Part shown: positions 26,077 to 33,801 of the stretch, piece by piece
Layout of the letters: every line of letters starts with the position of its first letter
How positions within the stretch are numbered: position 1 is the first letter of the stretch
Source of the DNA: an uncultured Kiloniellaceae bacterium
GTDB lineage: Bacteria > Pseudomonadota > Alphaproteobacteria > Kiloniellales > Kiloniellaceae
Assembly (NCBI GenBank): GCA_947493695.1
Contig: CANLSF010000003.1
Location: 620,001-684,000, forward strand
Reading direction: 5' to 3'
Length of the DNA stretch: 64,000 bases
Made by a program: the position numbers and the translations under genes
The notes under the pieces: model-generated
The model's database searches: none
What the model was told of the DNA's origin: nothing
The model's input: only the letters and a program-made list of their open reading frames with translations

Positions 26077-26259
26077 CTAGGGATAGCGTCCCGACTGCAT
26101 CCGACCACTTTTCTTGATCGGCCGCTTTGACTTGAGCACTACAGTGACTGCAGGCGCAGCACCACACTTGGGGCAGGTCACCACTTCTTTTCCAAGATCG
26201 TAATATTTGATGACGCAATCGGGGCAGACGTGTTTCGAGCCACGGCTTATGTTGCTCAT
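26077..26259 (-). CDS. Mini zinc-ribbon protein, FYDLN-like
   Basis: A 60-residue basic protein with two CxxC knuckles: HVCPDCVIKYYDLGKEVVTC and then CPKCGAAPAV. The order C-P-x-C, (F/Y)YDL and C-P-x-C-G matches the N-terminal zinc ribbon of the alphaproteobacterial FYDLN_acid family (TIGR02300 type), but the long acidic tail of that family is missing and replaced by a Lys/Arg-rich end. TGAGGAG about 10 nt before the ATG is a strong ribosome site. Function unknown; nucleic-acid binding is plausible. It is the last gene of an AT-rich small-gene cluster. Confidence 0.7.
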   Translation of the reverse strand: MSNISRGSKHVCPDCVIKYYDLGKEVVTCPKCGAAPAVTVVLKSKRPIKKSGRMQSGRYP

Positions 26260-26370
26260 GTTGAAAATACTCCTCAGGTTGGCATCGCAGCCAAAGTGCT
26301 CGATGAACGGCTCTATTTAAAACCTTGCAACGTAGGTCCTTGGCGGTTCTTGCATATTTGTACCAGCCAT

Positions 26371-26568
26371 CTAACGCCTGGAACCGGTGCTGGGAAGCAC
26401 GAGCGGCGTACCACTGCGCCAGGCAGTAGAGCCCTTGCAACGCGAACAGATTCTTTCACCAGACCACTCGCTATCGAACGCCTCGCTGCACCTGAGACAA
26501 TTGCGGCGCTGGTGTCGAGAAATAGTAGGCGGATTCTCGATGGAATCGGTTTGCCGGGCATCTCTCAT
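26371..26568 (-). CDS. Small Cys4 zinc-finger protein, unknown
   Basis: A 65-residue protein whose centre reads NCLRCSEAFDSEW then ERICSRCKGSTAWRSG, a CxxC-x(15)-CxxC zinc ribbon like those in small phage and alphaproteobacterial proteins. The ATG at 26568 overlaps the stop of the preceding gene as TGATG, which supports a coupled real gene. Function unknown; transcriptional or translational regulation is possible by analogy only. Confidence 0.65.
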   Translation of the reverse strand: MRDARQTDSIENPPTISRHQRRNCLRCSEAFDSEWSGERICSRCKGSTAWRSGTPLVLPSTGSRR

Positions 26569-26894
26569 CAGATTTCCCTTTCGAAGTTCGACAAGCGGTT
26601 TAGGTCGTCCAAAGTCTGGAAGATCAACTCACTTCGCTTTGATTCTGGCCCGTCGGGTATTGCTGCAAATAATCGCAAGAGGTACGCCGCCTTTGCCGCA
26701 GCCATGGACCAGGTTTCAGAGGGGCCTTCAGCGAGCAATTTCGCTATTTTTTCGTTGCGGCAGCTCGAGTCTTCCGGATCGGTGTCAAAGTCATGGAGAC
26801 GCTGACGACGTATGTCGATCATCCTTAGCGCAGTCAGACCGCGGTATTCGTCTAAATCAACGGTGTCGTCCGCCATAACCTTGCATCTTTCCAT
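26568..26894 (-). CDS. Hypothetical 108-aa helical protein
   Basis: Not recognised. A charged, probably all-helical protein (LTALRMIDIRRQRLHDFDTD, MAAAKAAYLLRLFA, FQTLDDLNRLSNFEREI). The ATG at 26894 is preceded by GAGG at good distance, while an internal ATG at 26876 is an alternative. Its stop overlaps the start of a small zinc-finger gene, so the two are co-translated. Confidence 0.55.
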   Translation of the reverse strand: MERCKVMADDTVDLDEYRGLTALRMIDIRRQRLHDFDTDPEDSSCRNEKIAKLLAEGPSETWSMAAAKAAYLLRLFAAIPDGPESKRSELIFQTLDDLNRLSNFEREI

Positions 26895-26940
26895 CACAGC
26901 CTCGCCCAGGCCAGCCGCGCTACCGCCTCCCAGCGGTTCC

Positions 26941-27729
26941 CTAATATGACGCGAGCGTGCACCTGCCCTGCCGATTAACGTAGGGCTTATCACAATCCCA
27001 ACCATTGCCCGAGAAGTTCACATGGGCGTTTTCCGGGAGCACCAGAGCAACACAGGCCTCGCCAGCCGCATGATAACCACGCGCGCATTCCCAACCAGAC
27101 CCATTTGAAAATTCGGCCAAATAGCCGTTCGAAGGCACTTTAATCAGATCGCAAGAATCACCTGCAACCCGATAACCACGCTCACACTCCCAACCAGATC
27201 CATAAGCCGAATCAACAAAGAATCCATTTTCCGGGACTTCAACCAACTGACAGAGCTCTCCAACAGCACGGTACCCTCGGTCGCACCGCCAGCCCGCACC
27301 ATATGACGACTCTACGAAGTATCCGTTCTGTGGCACCTTGACGACATCACAGGCCTCACCGGCCTTGCGATACCCCCTAGCGCATTCCCATCCGTCACCG
27401 GAGGCATTTAAATATCCGTTGGGTGGTATCACGACGCTTGCGCAGGCAAGATCGACCTCCCTAAAACCCCACCTGCATTCCCAACCGAGTCCGAAAGACA
27501 TATCGGTTGGATAAGCGTTCTCAGGCACTTGAACGGCAGCGCAGACTTCGCCAACCTGCCGAAACCCTCGATCACAAACCCACCCGGTTCCGTAGCTTCT
27601 TGCAGAGGCATTCTCTGGTACAGCGGCGGCGCCAGTTTGAGCACCCGACAGGCCTGAAGTCACTGAGAGGCTCAGCACTAACAACAAGGTAGCCATAGAA
27701 ACGCGACGCGAATTCTGTGCTACACTCAT
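26941..27729 (-). CDS. Secreted cysteine-rich protein of seven tandem repeats
   Basis: A 262-residue exported protein. Residues about 1-32 form a signal peptide (MATLLLVLSLSVTSGLSGA). The rest is seven repeats of 31-33 residues with consensus VPxNGY...GSGWECxRGYRxxGExC, starting at about residues 37, 68, 101, 132, 165, 198 and 231. Each repeat has two Cys, one after GW-x and one near the end, suggesting one disulfide per repeat in a rod-like extracellular protein. The last repeat is degenerate (CDKPYVNRQGRC). The family is not recognised; an adhesin or surface-binding role is only inferred. It lies upstream of the zinc-ribbon genes on the same strand. Confidence 0.78.
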   Translation of the reverse strand: MSVAQNSRRVSMATLLLVLSLSVTSGLSGAQTGAAAVPENASARSYGTGWVCDRGFRQVGEVCAAVQVPENAYPTDMSFGLGWECRWGFREVDLACASVVIPPNGYLNASGDGWECARGYRKAGEACDVVKVPQNGYFVESSYGAGWRCDRGYRAVGELCQLVEVPENGFFVDSAYGSGWECERGYRVAGDSCDLIKVPSNGYLAEFSNGSGWECARGYHAAGEACVALVLPENAHVNFSGNGWDCDKPYVNRQGRCTLASY

Positions 27730-27835
27730 CTCTCGCGCCTTGCATTCGGTATAAAAGCCAGTCGAGCTTGTCGGTGATTTCGCAGATCGCCCTGGAACAG
27801 TTAGCCCTCGTGGCCGCGTCCCTCGAGCAGTTCTG

Positions 27836-27982
27836 CTAGTTTTTGGCGGTTGCAGTGTCCTTGGCGGCGTCTTTGTCGGACGGCTTGGCGACCTCTATGG
27901 AATCCAGTGCTGACTTAGATTTGACGGCAGAAGCATCTTTGTTCGATGTTTTTTGTGCCGTCGAAAAATCTTTAAAGGACAT
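27836..27982 (-). CDS. 48-aa Lys/Asp/Ala/Ser-rich small protein
   Basis: A short frame coding 48 residues starting MSFKDFSTAQKTSNKD, with no hydrophobic core and alternating Lys, Asp, Ala and Ser, so likely disordered. GAGAGG 8 nt before the ATG is a good ribosome site, which is the main reason to accept it. Upstream is an extremely AT-rich tract. Function unknown. Confidence 0.5.
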   Translation of the reverse strand: MSFKDFSTAQKTSNKDASAVKSKSALDSIEVAKPSDKDAAKDTATAKN

Positions 27983-28237
27983 TTAAATCGCCTCTCAATT
28001 CAACGACAATCATTTGCCGCTACCTTACATATAGTAATCTTATAATAATTTTACAACATTAATTAAATTATTGTTTTCACAATATTCGTTGTATAAAAAA
28101 ATTTACGATAACAAAAATACATTATATTTATTTTTTACATTTCACATAACTCTAAAAACTTACAAAAATAAATAAATAACAAGTAAAAATATGACAAAAC
28201 TACATCCACCCCCTGAGAATTGACCCGTGAGAAAGAA
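27983..28237. other. AT-rich noncoding tract, right edge of the island
   Basis: About 28015-28200 is nearly all A/T (for example TTATAATAATTTTACAACAT). No gene, tRNA or clear direct repeat was found that would define an insertion site. It mirrors the tract at 25798-26076. Confidence 0.55.
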
Positions 28238-28696
28238 ATGCCCAGTTCAACGGGTCGCGATACCGACCGCTCCGCCACGACTCGCCAATCTCAAGAAATT
28301 CGCTTCCACGCCTTAAGCATGATGGACTATTGGCGCGCGTCCAAAGCCGGTGTTTCAGCAAGGCAAATGAAAGTGCATTCGCAAACAGAGATGATGACTT
28401 TGAGGGACTCGATAGAGGGGTGTCGCAAGCAGATTAAAAAGAGAGACGACCAAAAAGCTCGTCGAACGGCACCATTACATGCTCACGGTAAGCGTCATGC
28501 GCTTGCAGCTCTGCGTACCAGGCATCGACATTCTTCAGGGATGGCCGCGCGATATCCATTTCGAAGTAGCGGTAGAGCGCCATGCCCGTGGGAATATCCG
28601 CCAACGAGAGTTGATCACCGAGCAAGTAACGCTGTCCGGCCAAGTAGCCATCAAGCAGTTCAAAGTCGCCGTTCAATCGTTCCACGGCGCCCTTGA
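28238..28696 (+). CDS. Doubtful ORF, possibly a truncated gene
   Basis: An open frame of 152 codons from the ATG at 28238. The first ~65 residues (RFHALSMMDYWRASKAGVSA, QMKVHSQTEMMTLRDSIEGC) look protein-like and lie in otherwise empty sequence. From 28434 on it is antisense to the glutathione transferase gene and looks like a reading-frame shadow. It may be a fragment of an island gene that lost its own end. Confidence 0.22.
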   Translation: MPSSTGRDTDRSATTRQSQEIRFHALSMMDYWRASKAGVSARQMKVHSQTEMMTLRDSIEGCRKQIKKRDDQKARRTAPLHAHGKRHALAALRTRHRHSSGMAARYPFRSSGRAPCPWEYPPTRVDHRASNAVRPSSHQAVQSRRSIVPRRP

Positions 28697-29078
28697 TAAA
28701 CGCTGGGTCCCGGTCCTGCTCAGGCGTTCGGTAGTACCCCCAGAACACATCCGAGAAACTGCGCAGCAGCGTTGTCTGAGCCCACTCGACCCACTTGTCT
28801 GCTGCAGCTCGTTCGGCAGGATCTGCCGGCCAGAAACGGTCTTTGCCATAGCTGGCGGCGAGGTAGCGGAGAATCGCATGGGATTCCCAGATCACCAGCT
28901 CGCCTTCTTCGAGGACAGGTATTTTAGCGTGCGGGCTCAAGCGTTTGAACTCGGGGCTATCCAGTTGCCCGTAGGGGCCGCCAACATCGATCCGCTCGTG
29001 TTCGATACCGAGTTCACCGACCAGCCACATGACCTTCTGGACGTTCGAGGAAGTGCGCCGCCCCCAGATCTTCAACAT
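28434..29078 (-). CDS. Glutathione S-transferase family protein
   Basis: A 214-residue GST. The N-terminal thioredoxin-like domain has KIWGRRTSSNVQKVMWLVGE (Ser near residue 10-11 in the catalytic position), HAKIPVLEEGELVIWESHAI and then the all-helical C-terminal domain with YLLGDQLSLADIPTGM. It resembles the bacterial beta/theta-like group used in detoxification. The next gene upstream on the same strand is a gamma-glutamyltransferase, so the two may both act on glutathione conjugates, an inference from proximity. Confidence 0.9.
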   Translation of the reverse strand: MLKIWGRRTSSNVQKVMWLVGELGIEHERIDVGGPYGQLDSPEFKRLSPHAKIPVLEEGELVIWESHAILRYLAASYGKDRFWPADPAERAAADKWVEWAQTTLLRSFSDVFWGYYRTPEQDRDPAFIKGAVERLNGDFELLDGYLAGQRYLLGDQLSLADIPTGMALYRYFEMDIARPSLKNVDAWYAELQAHDAYREHVMVPFDELFGRLSF

Positions 29079-29118
29079 GCTTCAACTCCCACAGCTTCAT
29101 TCCAACGAAACGGGCGGT

Positions 29119-30711
29119 CTATAGTCCCAGTGCGCAACCATCCTTGCGCGGATCCGAACCGCCGACAAGCACGCCGCGCACACGATCAATCCAGATGGCC
29201 TGTCCACCGCCGATGGCGCGATCAGCCCAAATGACTTTGTGTCCGCGCGCAGTCAGTCCCTTGAAAACGCTGTCATCATATCCAACCTCGATTTTCAGCT
29301 CCCCGTCGGACGCAAAACTGCGTGGCCATTCCAGAGCCTGTTGCACATCCACGCCCTCATCAAGAACCCGCGACAGGAAATTCGCATGACCGGTCGCCTG
29401 ATAGTGACCGCCCATCACGCCAAACGGCATGACGGCCTTTCCTCCGCGCATCACCATCCCGGGGATAATCGTATGCAAGGGCCGTTTGCCGGGAGCGATA
29501 CCATTAGGGTGATCGTTGGACACCCGAAAGCTGGCGCCGCGGTTGTGCAGCATGACGCCGGACTTTGCCGCGAGGCGCGTGCTGCCAAAAGCTTCGAAGA
29601 TCGAGTTGATGAAGGAGATGGCGTTGCCGTCCCGATCCACAATCGTCAGGTAGACCGTGTCTTTGTGTTCTGGAAGATCCGTATCAGGCGTAGCCAAAGC
29701 GGACTTGAGCTTGATTTGTTTCCGCAGCCTGTCGGCATAAGCCTCTGACAGCATTTGATCTACCGGAACCTCAACCTGTGCAGGATCCGCCAGGAACTGA
29801 TCCCTGCTGGCATAGCCAAGCTTGGTCGCTTCAGCCAGCAGGTGCACGCGGTCAAGCTCTGACAACTTGCCATCGAAACCAAGACCGGAAAGCTGGTTGA
29901 GGATCATCAGCGCAATGACACCCTGGCCGTTCGGCGGGCACTCATAAACCTCGTGATCCCGATAGACCGTCTTGATTGGATCAACGAACTCGCTGCTCTG
30001 GGAGGCAAAATCCTCGAGGCTGTGGAAACCGCCGAGGCCGCGCAGAGTGCTGACCATATCCTCAGCAACTGCCCCCTCATAGAAACCGTTTCGCCCCTTG
30101 GCGGCAATCGTTCGAAGGGTCCGAGCCAGTGCAGGCTGCGCATGACGATCACCCGCCTGCGGCGCCTTTCCGCCCGGCAGAAAGACGGCGGTGGCATTAG
30201 CGTCTTTTTGCAGGCGCTCGGCGTTGTCAGCCCAATCCAGGGCAATACGCGGCAAAACCCGATAGCCCTTTTCACCCAGCTCAATCGCCCGGGCGAAAAG
30301 CGCATCCATCGGTCGGGAGCCGTAGGCCTCGTGCAGACGGCACCAGGCATCGATCGCCCCCGGCACTGTGACCGCGTGGGCGCTCTGGTAATCGATCTCC
30401 GTAATCCCCTGCGCCAGCAGTGCATCCGAGGTCATCGCCGAAGGCGCACAGCCGGAACCATTCAGCGCAACAACCTGGCCGGCCTTGGGTCCGCTGGCAG
30501 GACTATAGAGGACAAAGCAATCTCCCCCGATGCCGGTCATATGAGGTTCAACGACACAGAGTGTCGAAATGGCCGCCAAGGCGGCATCGACCGCATTGCC
30601 GCCAGCGCGCAGCTGGTCCAATGCCGCCAGAGAAGCTTCAGGGTGCGAAGTCGCCACCATGCCGTTCTCGCCATAAGCCGCCGAGCGACCGCCTGCCTGA
30701 AAATCCCTCAT
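29119..30711 (-). CDS. Gamma-glutamyltransferase family protein
   Basis: A 530-residue Ntn-hydrolase-type GGT homologue. N-terminal GMVATSHPEASLAALDQLRAGGNAVDAALA is family-typical, and the autocleavage/nucleophile Thr is in KDTVYLTIVDRDGNA at about residue 352. LHNRGASF and PFGVMGGHYQ(A) follow in the small subunit. No signal peptide is seen, so this is the cytoplasmic type, which acts on gamma-glutamyl compounds or as an acylase-like enzyme. The ATG at 30711 is used rather than the TTG just before it. It lies 40 bp upstream of the GST gene. Confidence 0.9.
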   Translation of the reverse strand: MRDFQAGGRSAAYGENGMVATSHPEASLAALDQLRAGGNAVDAALAAISTLCVVEPHMTGIGGDCFVLYSPASGPKAGQVVALNGSGCAPSAMTSDALLAQGITEIDYQSAHAVTVPGAIDAWCRLHEAYGSRPMDALFARAIELGEKGYRVLPRIALDWADNAERLQKDANATAVFLPGGKAPQAGDRHAQPALARTLRTIAAKGRNGFYEGAVAEDMVSTLRGLGGFHSLEDFASQSSEFVDPIKTVYRDHEVYECPPNGQGVIALMILNQLSGLGFDGKLSELDRVHLLAEATKLGYASRDQFLADPAQVEVPVDQMLSEAYADRLRKQIKLKSALATPDTDLPEHKDTVYLTIVDRDGNAISFINSIFEAFGSTRLAAKSGVMLHNRGASFRVSNDHPNGIAPGKRPLHTIIPGMVMRGGKAVMPFGVMGGHYQATGHANFLSRVLDEGVDVQQALEWPRSFASDGELKIEVGYDDSVFKGLTARGHKVIWADRAIGGGQAIWIDRVRGVLVGGSDPRKDGCALGL

Positions 30712-30932
30712 CAACTAACTCCCTGGTGCGCGCACCATGCGAAGGACATGGACGCTGCTTCATCGACTGTTTTTTGGAATTACCCGCGGCCTTCGTCACG
30801 GAGTCCGGCGCGAATCATCTCTTGCGCGATGAAATCTATGTGTTGGAAGTCGATTAATCCAGAGGGTGTTTCAGCTGTTCCACGATGCGGAAAGGATCAG
30901 GTGTTCAGGGCCGGTGGAGCCTAGCGGTACTC

Positions 30933-32360
30933 TCAGTCCGCCTCGCGGAAGCCTTCGTCGTCGTAACACCAGGTTTGCTCGTCTCCATCATGTGCGGTCC
31001 TGAGAACAACCGGTCGACCCCAGAGCTGGTAAACATGTGCCAGACTATGCTCGGCATAGCCCGGATGGAGGTTGCGGCCATCATGTGCGTGAGTCAGCAG
31101 CAATGTTCCGTTTTGATCATAGTCGGCATCTTCGACTTTGATCACAGGCAGAGATGCAGTGCCAACAGAGCGCAAAAGCGTCTCTCGGATAGTTTTCCAA
31201 TCTCCCTCGTCCGTCGTTTCGGTCACAACGAGAGAGCCATCTTGCGACTGGAATTCGAACAATCCCAGTTCACCGCAGAGATCTTCAGTCAAAAAGCGCC
31301 TTAGGAACGAAGAATCCCTATCGGTTTCGCGTAACGCGAACATCATTTCATGACCGGTCATGGCGGGCTTCCCGTGACGCGCAATTTCTTCGTCCGTCGG
31401 CTCATCGTAACGCCGCTTGATGTCATCCCAAACTTTTAGGCCAACATGATAGGGGTTGATATCGCCGGCGATCGGCTGCACCACCTGGTTATGGCGCACC
31501 AGGAATTCCAGATAGATATCCTGCGGCAAATCCAGGCTGTTCATGATCTCGCGATGCCAGTAGGTCGCCCAGCCCTCGTTCATGATCTTGGTTTCCATCT
31601 GAGGGATGAAATACTGGGACTCCTCGTGCACGATAGTCAGCAAATCCCGCTCCCAATCGGACAAGCGGGGCTGATGATCACGAATAAATAACAGGATGTC
31701 TTCATCCGGCTCTAAAGGAACGCGGCTGAGATCCGGCTCAACATACTCCGGGCGTTTGTGGATCTTTCTGTATTCGTCCACCGGGGGCTCGGCACCGGCT
31801 ACGGCCCGCGCCCTTTGTTCCTCCTGTGAGAGCTTCCGGATCGCGGGATTGCGGCTGCATTGCATGGAAAGCGCATGTGCCGCGTCAAGTAACGGTTCCA
31901 CCCTGTTGATGCCGATGGAAGGATCTTCCATATAGGCCCGCACCCGGTCCGCCCGTGCCTTGAAGGAGGGAATCACACTTCCGGCTTTGGTGTACTTGAA
32001 GGTCGCGTTGTTCCGGAAAAAATCGTTGTGCGCGTAGACATGCGCGATGGTCAGGATCTGCAGGCAAAGGGAGTTCTGGCTCATGAGGTATGCCAAACTC
32101 GGCGAGGCATTGATCACCATCTCGTAGGGTAATCCAGCCGCGCCGTGATTATAGAGGGTCGACTGCCGCTCGAAGGATTTACCGTAAGACCAATGGGGGT
32201 AATGGGCCGGCATTCCATGATAGGCCATGGCGCCAAGCATCTGGGTGTGGTCGCAAATCTCGAATTCCTGATCGTAACAGGTCAGACCGAAAGCCTCGAC
32301 CTTCTCCCGGATCTTTTCGTCCCAGGCTTCCAGATCGCTGGTTTGATACATCCGTTCCAT
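30933..32360 (-). CDS. SpoVR family protein (YcgB-like)
   Basis: A 475-residue SpoVR/YcgB-type protein. Characteristic stretches are YDQEFEICDHTQMLGAMAYH, MPAHYPHWSYGKSFER, LPYEMVINASPSLAYLMSQN and IMNEGWATYWHREIMNSLDL, the last including the HE/WATYWH region. Biochemical role unknown; it almost always accompanies PrkA and a YeaH-type protein, and in enteric bacteria these genes respond to starvation and the stationary-phase sigma factor. It is last in the prkA-yeaH-spoVR order. Confidence 0.95.
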   Translation of the reverse strand: MERMYQTSDLEAWDEKIREKVEAFGLTCYDQEFEICDHTQMLGAMAYHGMPAHYPHWSYGKSFERQSTLYNHGAAGLPYEMVINASPSLAYLMSQNSLCLQILTIAHVYAHNDFFRNNATFKYTKAGSVIPSFKARADRVRAYMEDPSIGINRVEPLLDAAHALSMQCSRNPAIRKLSQEEQRARAVAGAEPPVDEYRKIHKRPEYVEPDLSRVPLEPDEDILLFIRDHQPRLSDWERDLLTIVHEESQYFIPQMETKIMNEGWATYWHREIMNSLDLPQDIYLEFLVRHNQVVQPIAGDINPYHVGLKVWDDIKRRYDEPTDEEIARHGKPAMTGHEMMFALRETDRDSSFLRRFLTEDLCGELGLFEFQSQDGSLVVTETTDEGDWKTIRETLLRSVGTASLPVIKVEDADYDQNGTLLLTHAHDGRNLHPGYAEHSLAHVYQLWGRPVVLRTAHDGDEQTWCYDDEGFREAD

Positions 32361-32417
32361 TCGATTGTCCGCTCCAATTTGCCAAGGGAAGTTCGGGCAG
32401 CCCCCTGATGGCTTAAC

Positions 32418-33677
32418 CTATCCTGCCCCCTCCTGCTCAGGATCGACGCGCTCTTTCGACAAAACCGCTTTCAGGCTGGGCCACACGTCTTCCCGGTCAT
32501 CAATCACCACCGCGTGAAAATTCTCTGCATCAAGCCTCTCAAAGACCTTGCGCATTGAGGTTGCGCCGAAGTACTCGGCCTCGGATTTGATCTCGCCGTA
32601 ACCGAAGAGATTACAGACATCGCAGAGCTCCTGCGCGGCGTTGCAGGCTTCGGTATTGTCGCTGCTGAAATTCTCGCCATCGGAACAGTGAAAGGCATAG
32701 ATGTTCCAAAGCGATGGATGATAGCGATCCTGGATGATCTCAAGTGCTTTGCGATAGCCGGAAGAAATCATCGTGCCACCGGATTCACCCTTGCTGAAGA
32801 ACTCTTCCTCGTCGACCTCACGGGCCTGGGTATGGTGAGCAACGAACACGAGCTCGGTGGTCTGATAGCGGCTGCGCACGAACTGGTAGAGCAGGAAGAA
32901 GAAACTGCGTGCCAGATATTTCTTCATCACATCCATGGAGCCGGAGGTATCCATGATGCAAACCACCACCGCGTTTGATTCAGGACGCACGTCCGGTACA
33001 CGCCGCCTGTAACGCAGGTCTTCTTTGTGAAACGGAAAGCGCTGATCATCGCCAACGCTAGCGCTGGACTGCCCTTTCAGATGGGTTGGAACCGGACCGG
33101 CCGCTATGCCGCCCGCTGTGTCTCTTGGTCCGGTCGCAACCTTCCGGCGGATTTTGGATTTAAGAGTCCGCTTTTTATCGAGATGTACACGAATACCGCT
33201 GCGCCGGTAGCCAAGGCGTTTCGTGCCGTGGTCAACCTCAATTTCGCGCAGCTTTTTGCGTTCCATATCAGGGAGCTGCAGATCCTCAAACAGAAGATCG
33301 ACCAGTTCATCGATGGTGACATCGGTTTCGTAGTAATCCACACCTGGGCGATCCCCGCCCGGCCCCGGACCGTTGCCCGCCTGCCCGTCCTGCTGATCCT
33401 GGCCAATCACCTGACCTTTTTGAACTTCGCCGTCGCCAGACGAGGCAACACGCGGCGAACCTTCGCCAAAGACAAAGCGATATTCCTTGATGCCGCGGAT
33501 CGGCACCTTGACGATCCGGTCGGACCCGCGCGTCAGAATGGACTCTTCTGCGACGATCTCAGCAATGTTTTCCTTGAGCGCATCACGGATCTTTTCACGA
33601 TGTCTGAGACGGTCGCCCGCACTGCGGTCGGAACGCAAAGCATCCGATGCGGAATAAGGCCGGAACACGGCACTCAT
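32418..33677 (-). CDS. yeaH: YeaH/DUF444 family protein with VWA-like domain
   Basis: A 419-residue DUF444 protein. The N-terminus DRSAGDRLRHREKIRDALKE, a Gly/Asp-rich linker (DGQAGNGPGPGGDRPG), and a C-terminal von Willebrand-A-like domain with the metal site CIMDTSGSMDVMKK are typical. It probably acts as an adaptor in the PrkA kinase system. It lies between the kinase and spoVR genes with short gaps, so the three are one operon. Confidence 0.94.
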   Translation of the reverse strand: MSAVFRPYSASDALRSDRSAGDRLRHREKIRDALKENIAEIVAEESILTRGSDRIVKVPIRGIKEYRFVFGEGSPRVASSGDGEVQKGQVIGQDQQDGQAGNGPGPGGDRPGVDYYETDVTIDELVDLLFEDLQLPDMERKKLREIEVDHGTKRLGYRRSGIRVHLDKKRTLKSKIRRKVATGPRDTAGGIAAGPVPTHLKGQSSASVGDDQRFPFHKEDLRYRRRVPDVRPESNAVVVCIMDTSGSMDVMKKYLARSFFFLLYQFVRSRYQTTELVFVAHHTQAREVDEEEFFSKGESGGTMISSGYRKALEIIQDRYHPSLWNIYAFHCSDGENFSSDNTEACNAAQELCDVCNLFGYGEIKSEAEYFGATSMRKVFERLDAENFHAVVIDDREDVWPSLKAVLSKERVDPEQEGAG

Positions 33678-33801
33678 AAGCTCACCTCCAGAGAAGGCCT
33701 GCGGTAAGGTGGCTTATGCCCCTTTCCCGCAGGTTTTCCATAACCAGGTCCGGCACAGTGCTCCTTGTCGAACATAGAATCCTCTCTTGTTCAGCTACCG
33801 C

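Noticed and set aside
26230-26805. Rightward frame of 191 codons across the zinc-ribbon genes
   Set aside because: The leftward frames have paired CxxC motifs, ribosome sites and a TGATG coupling; the rightward frame has none of these.
27040-27620. Regular DNA repeats in the cysteine-repeat gene as a possible CRISPR array
   Set aside because: The repeat unit of about 96-99 bp is in frame, diverged and codes protein repeats; no short identical repeats with unique spacers exist.
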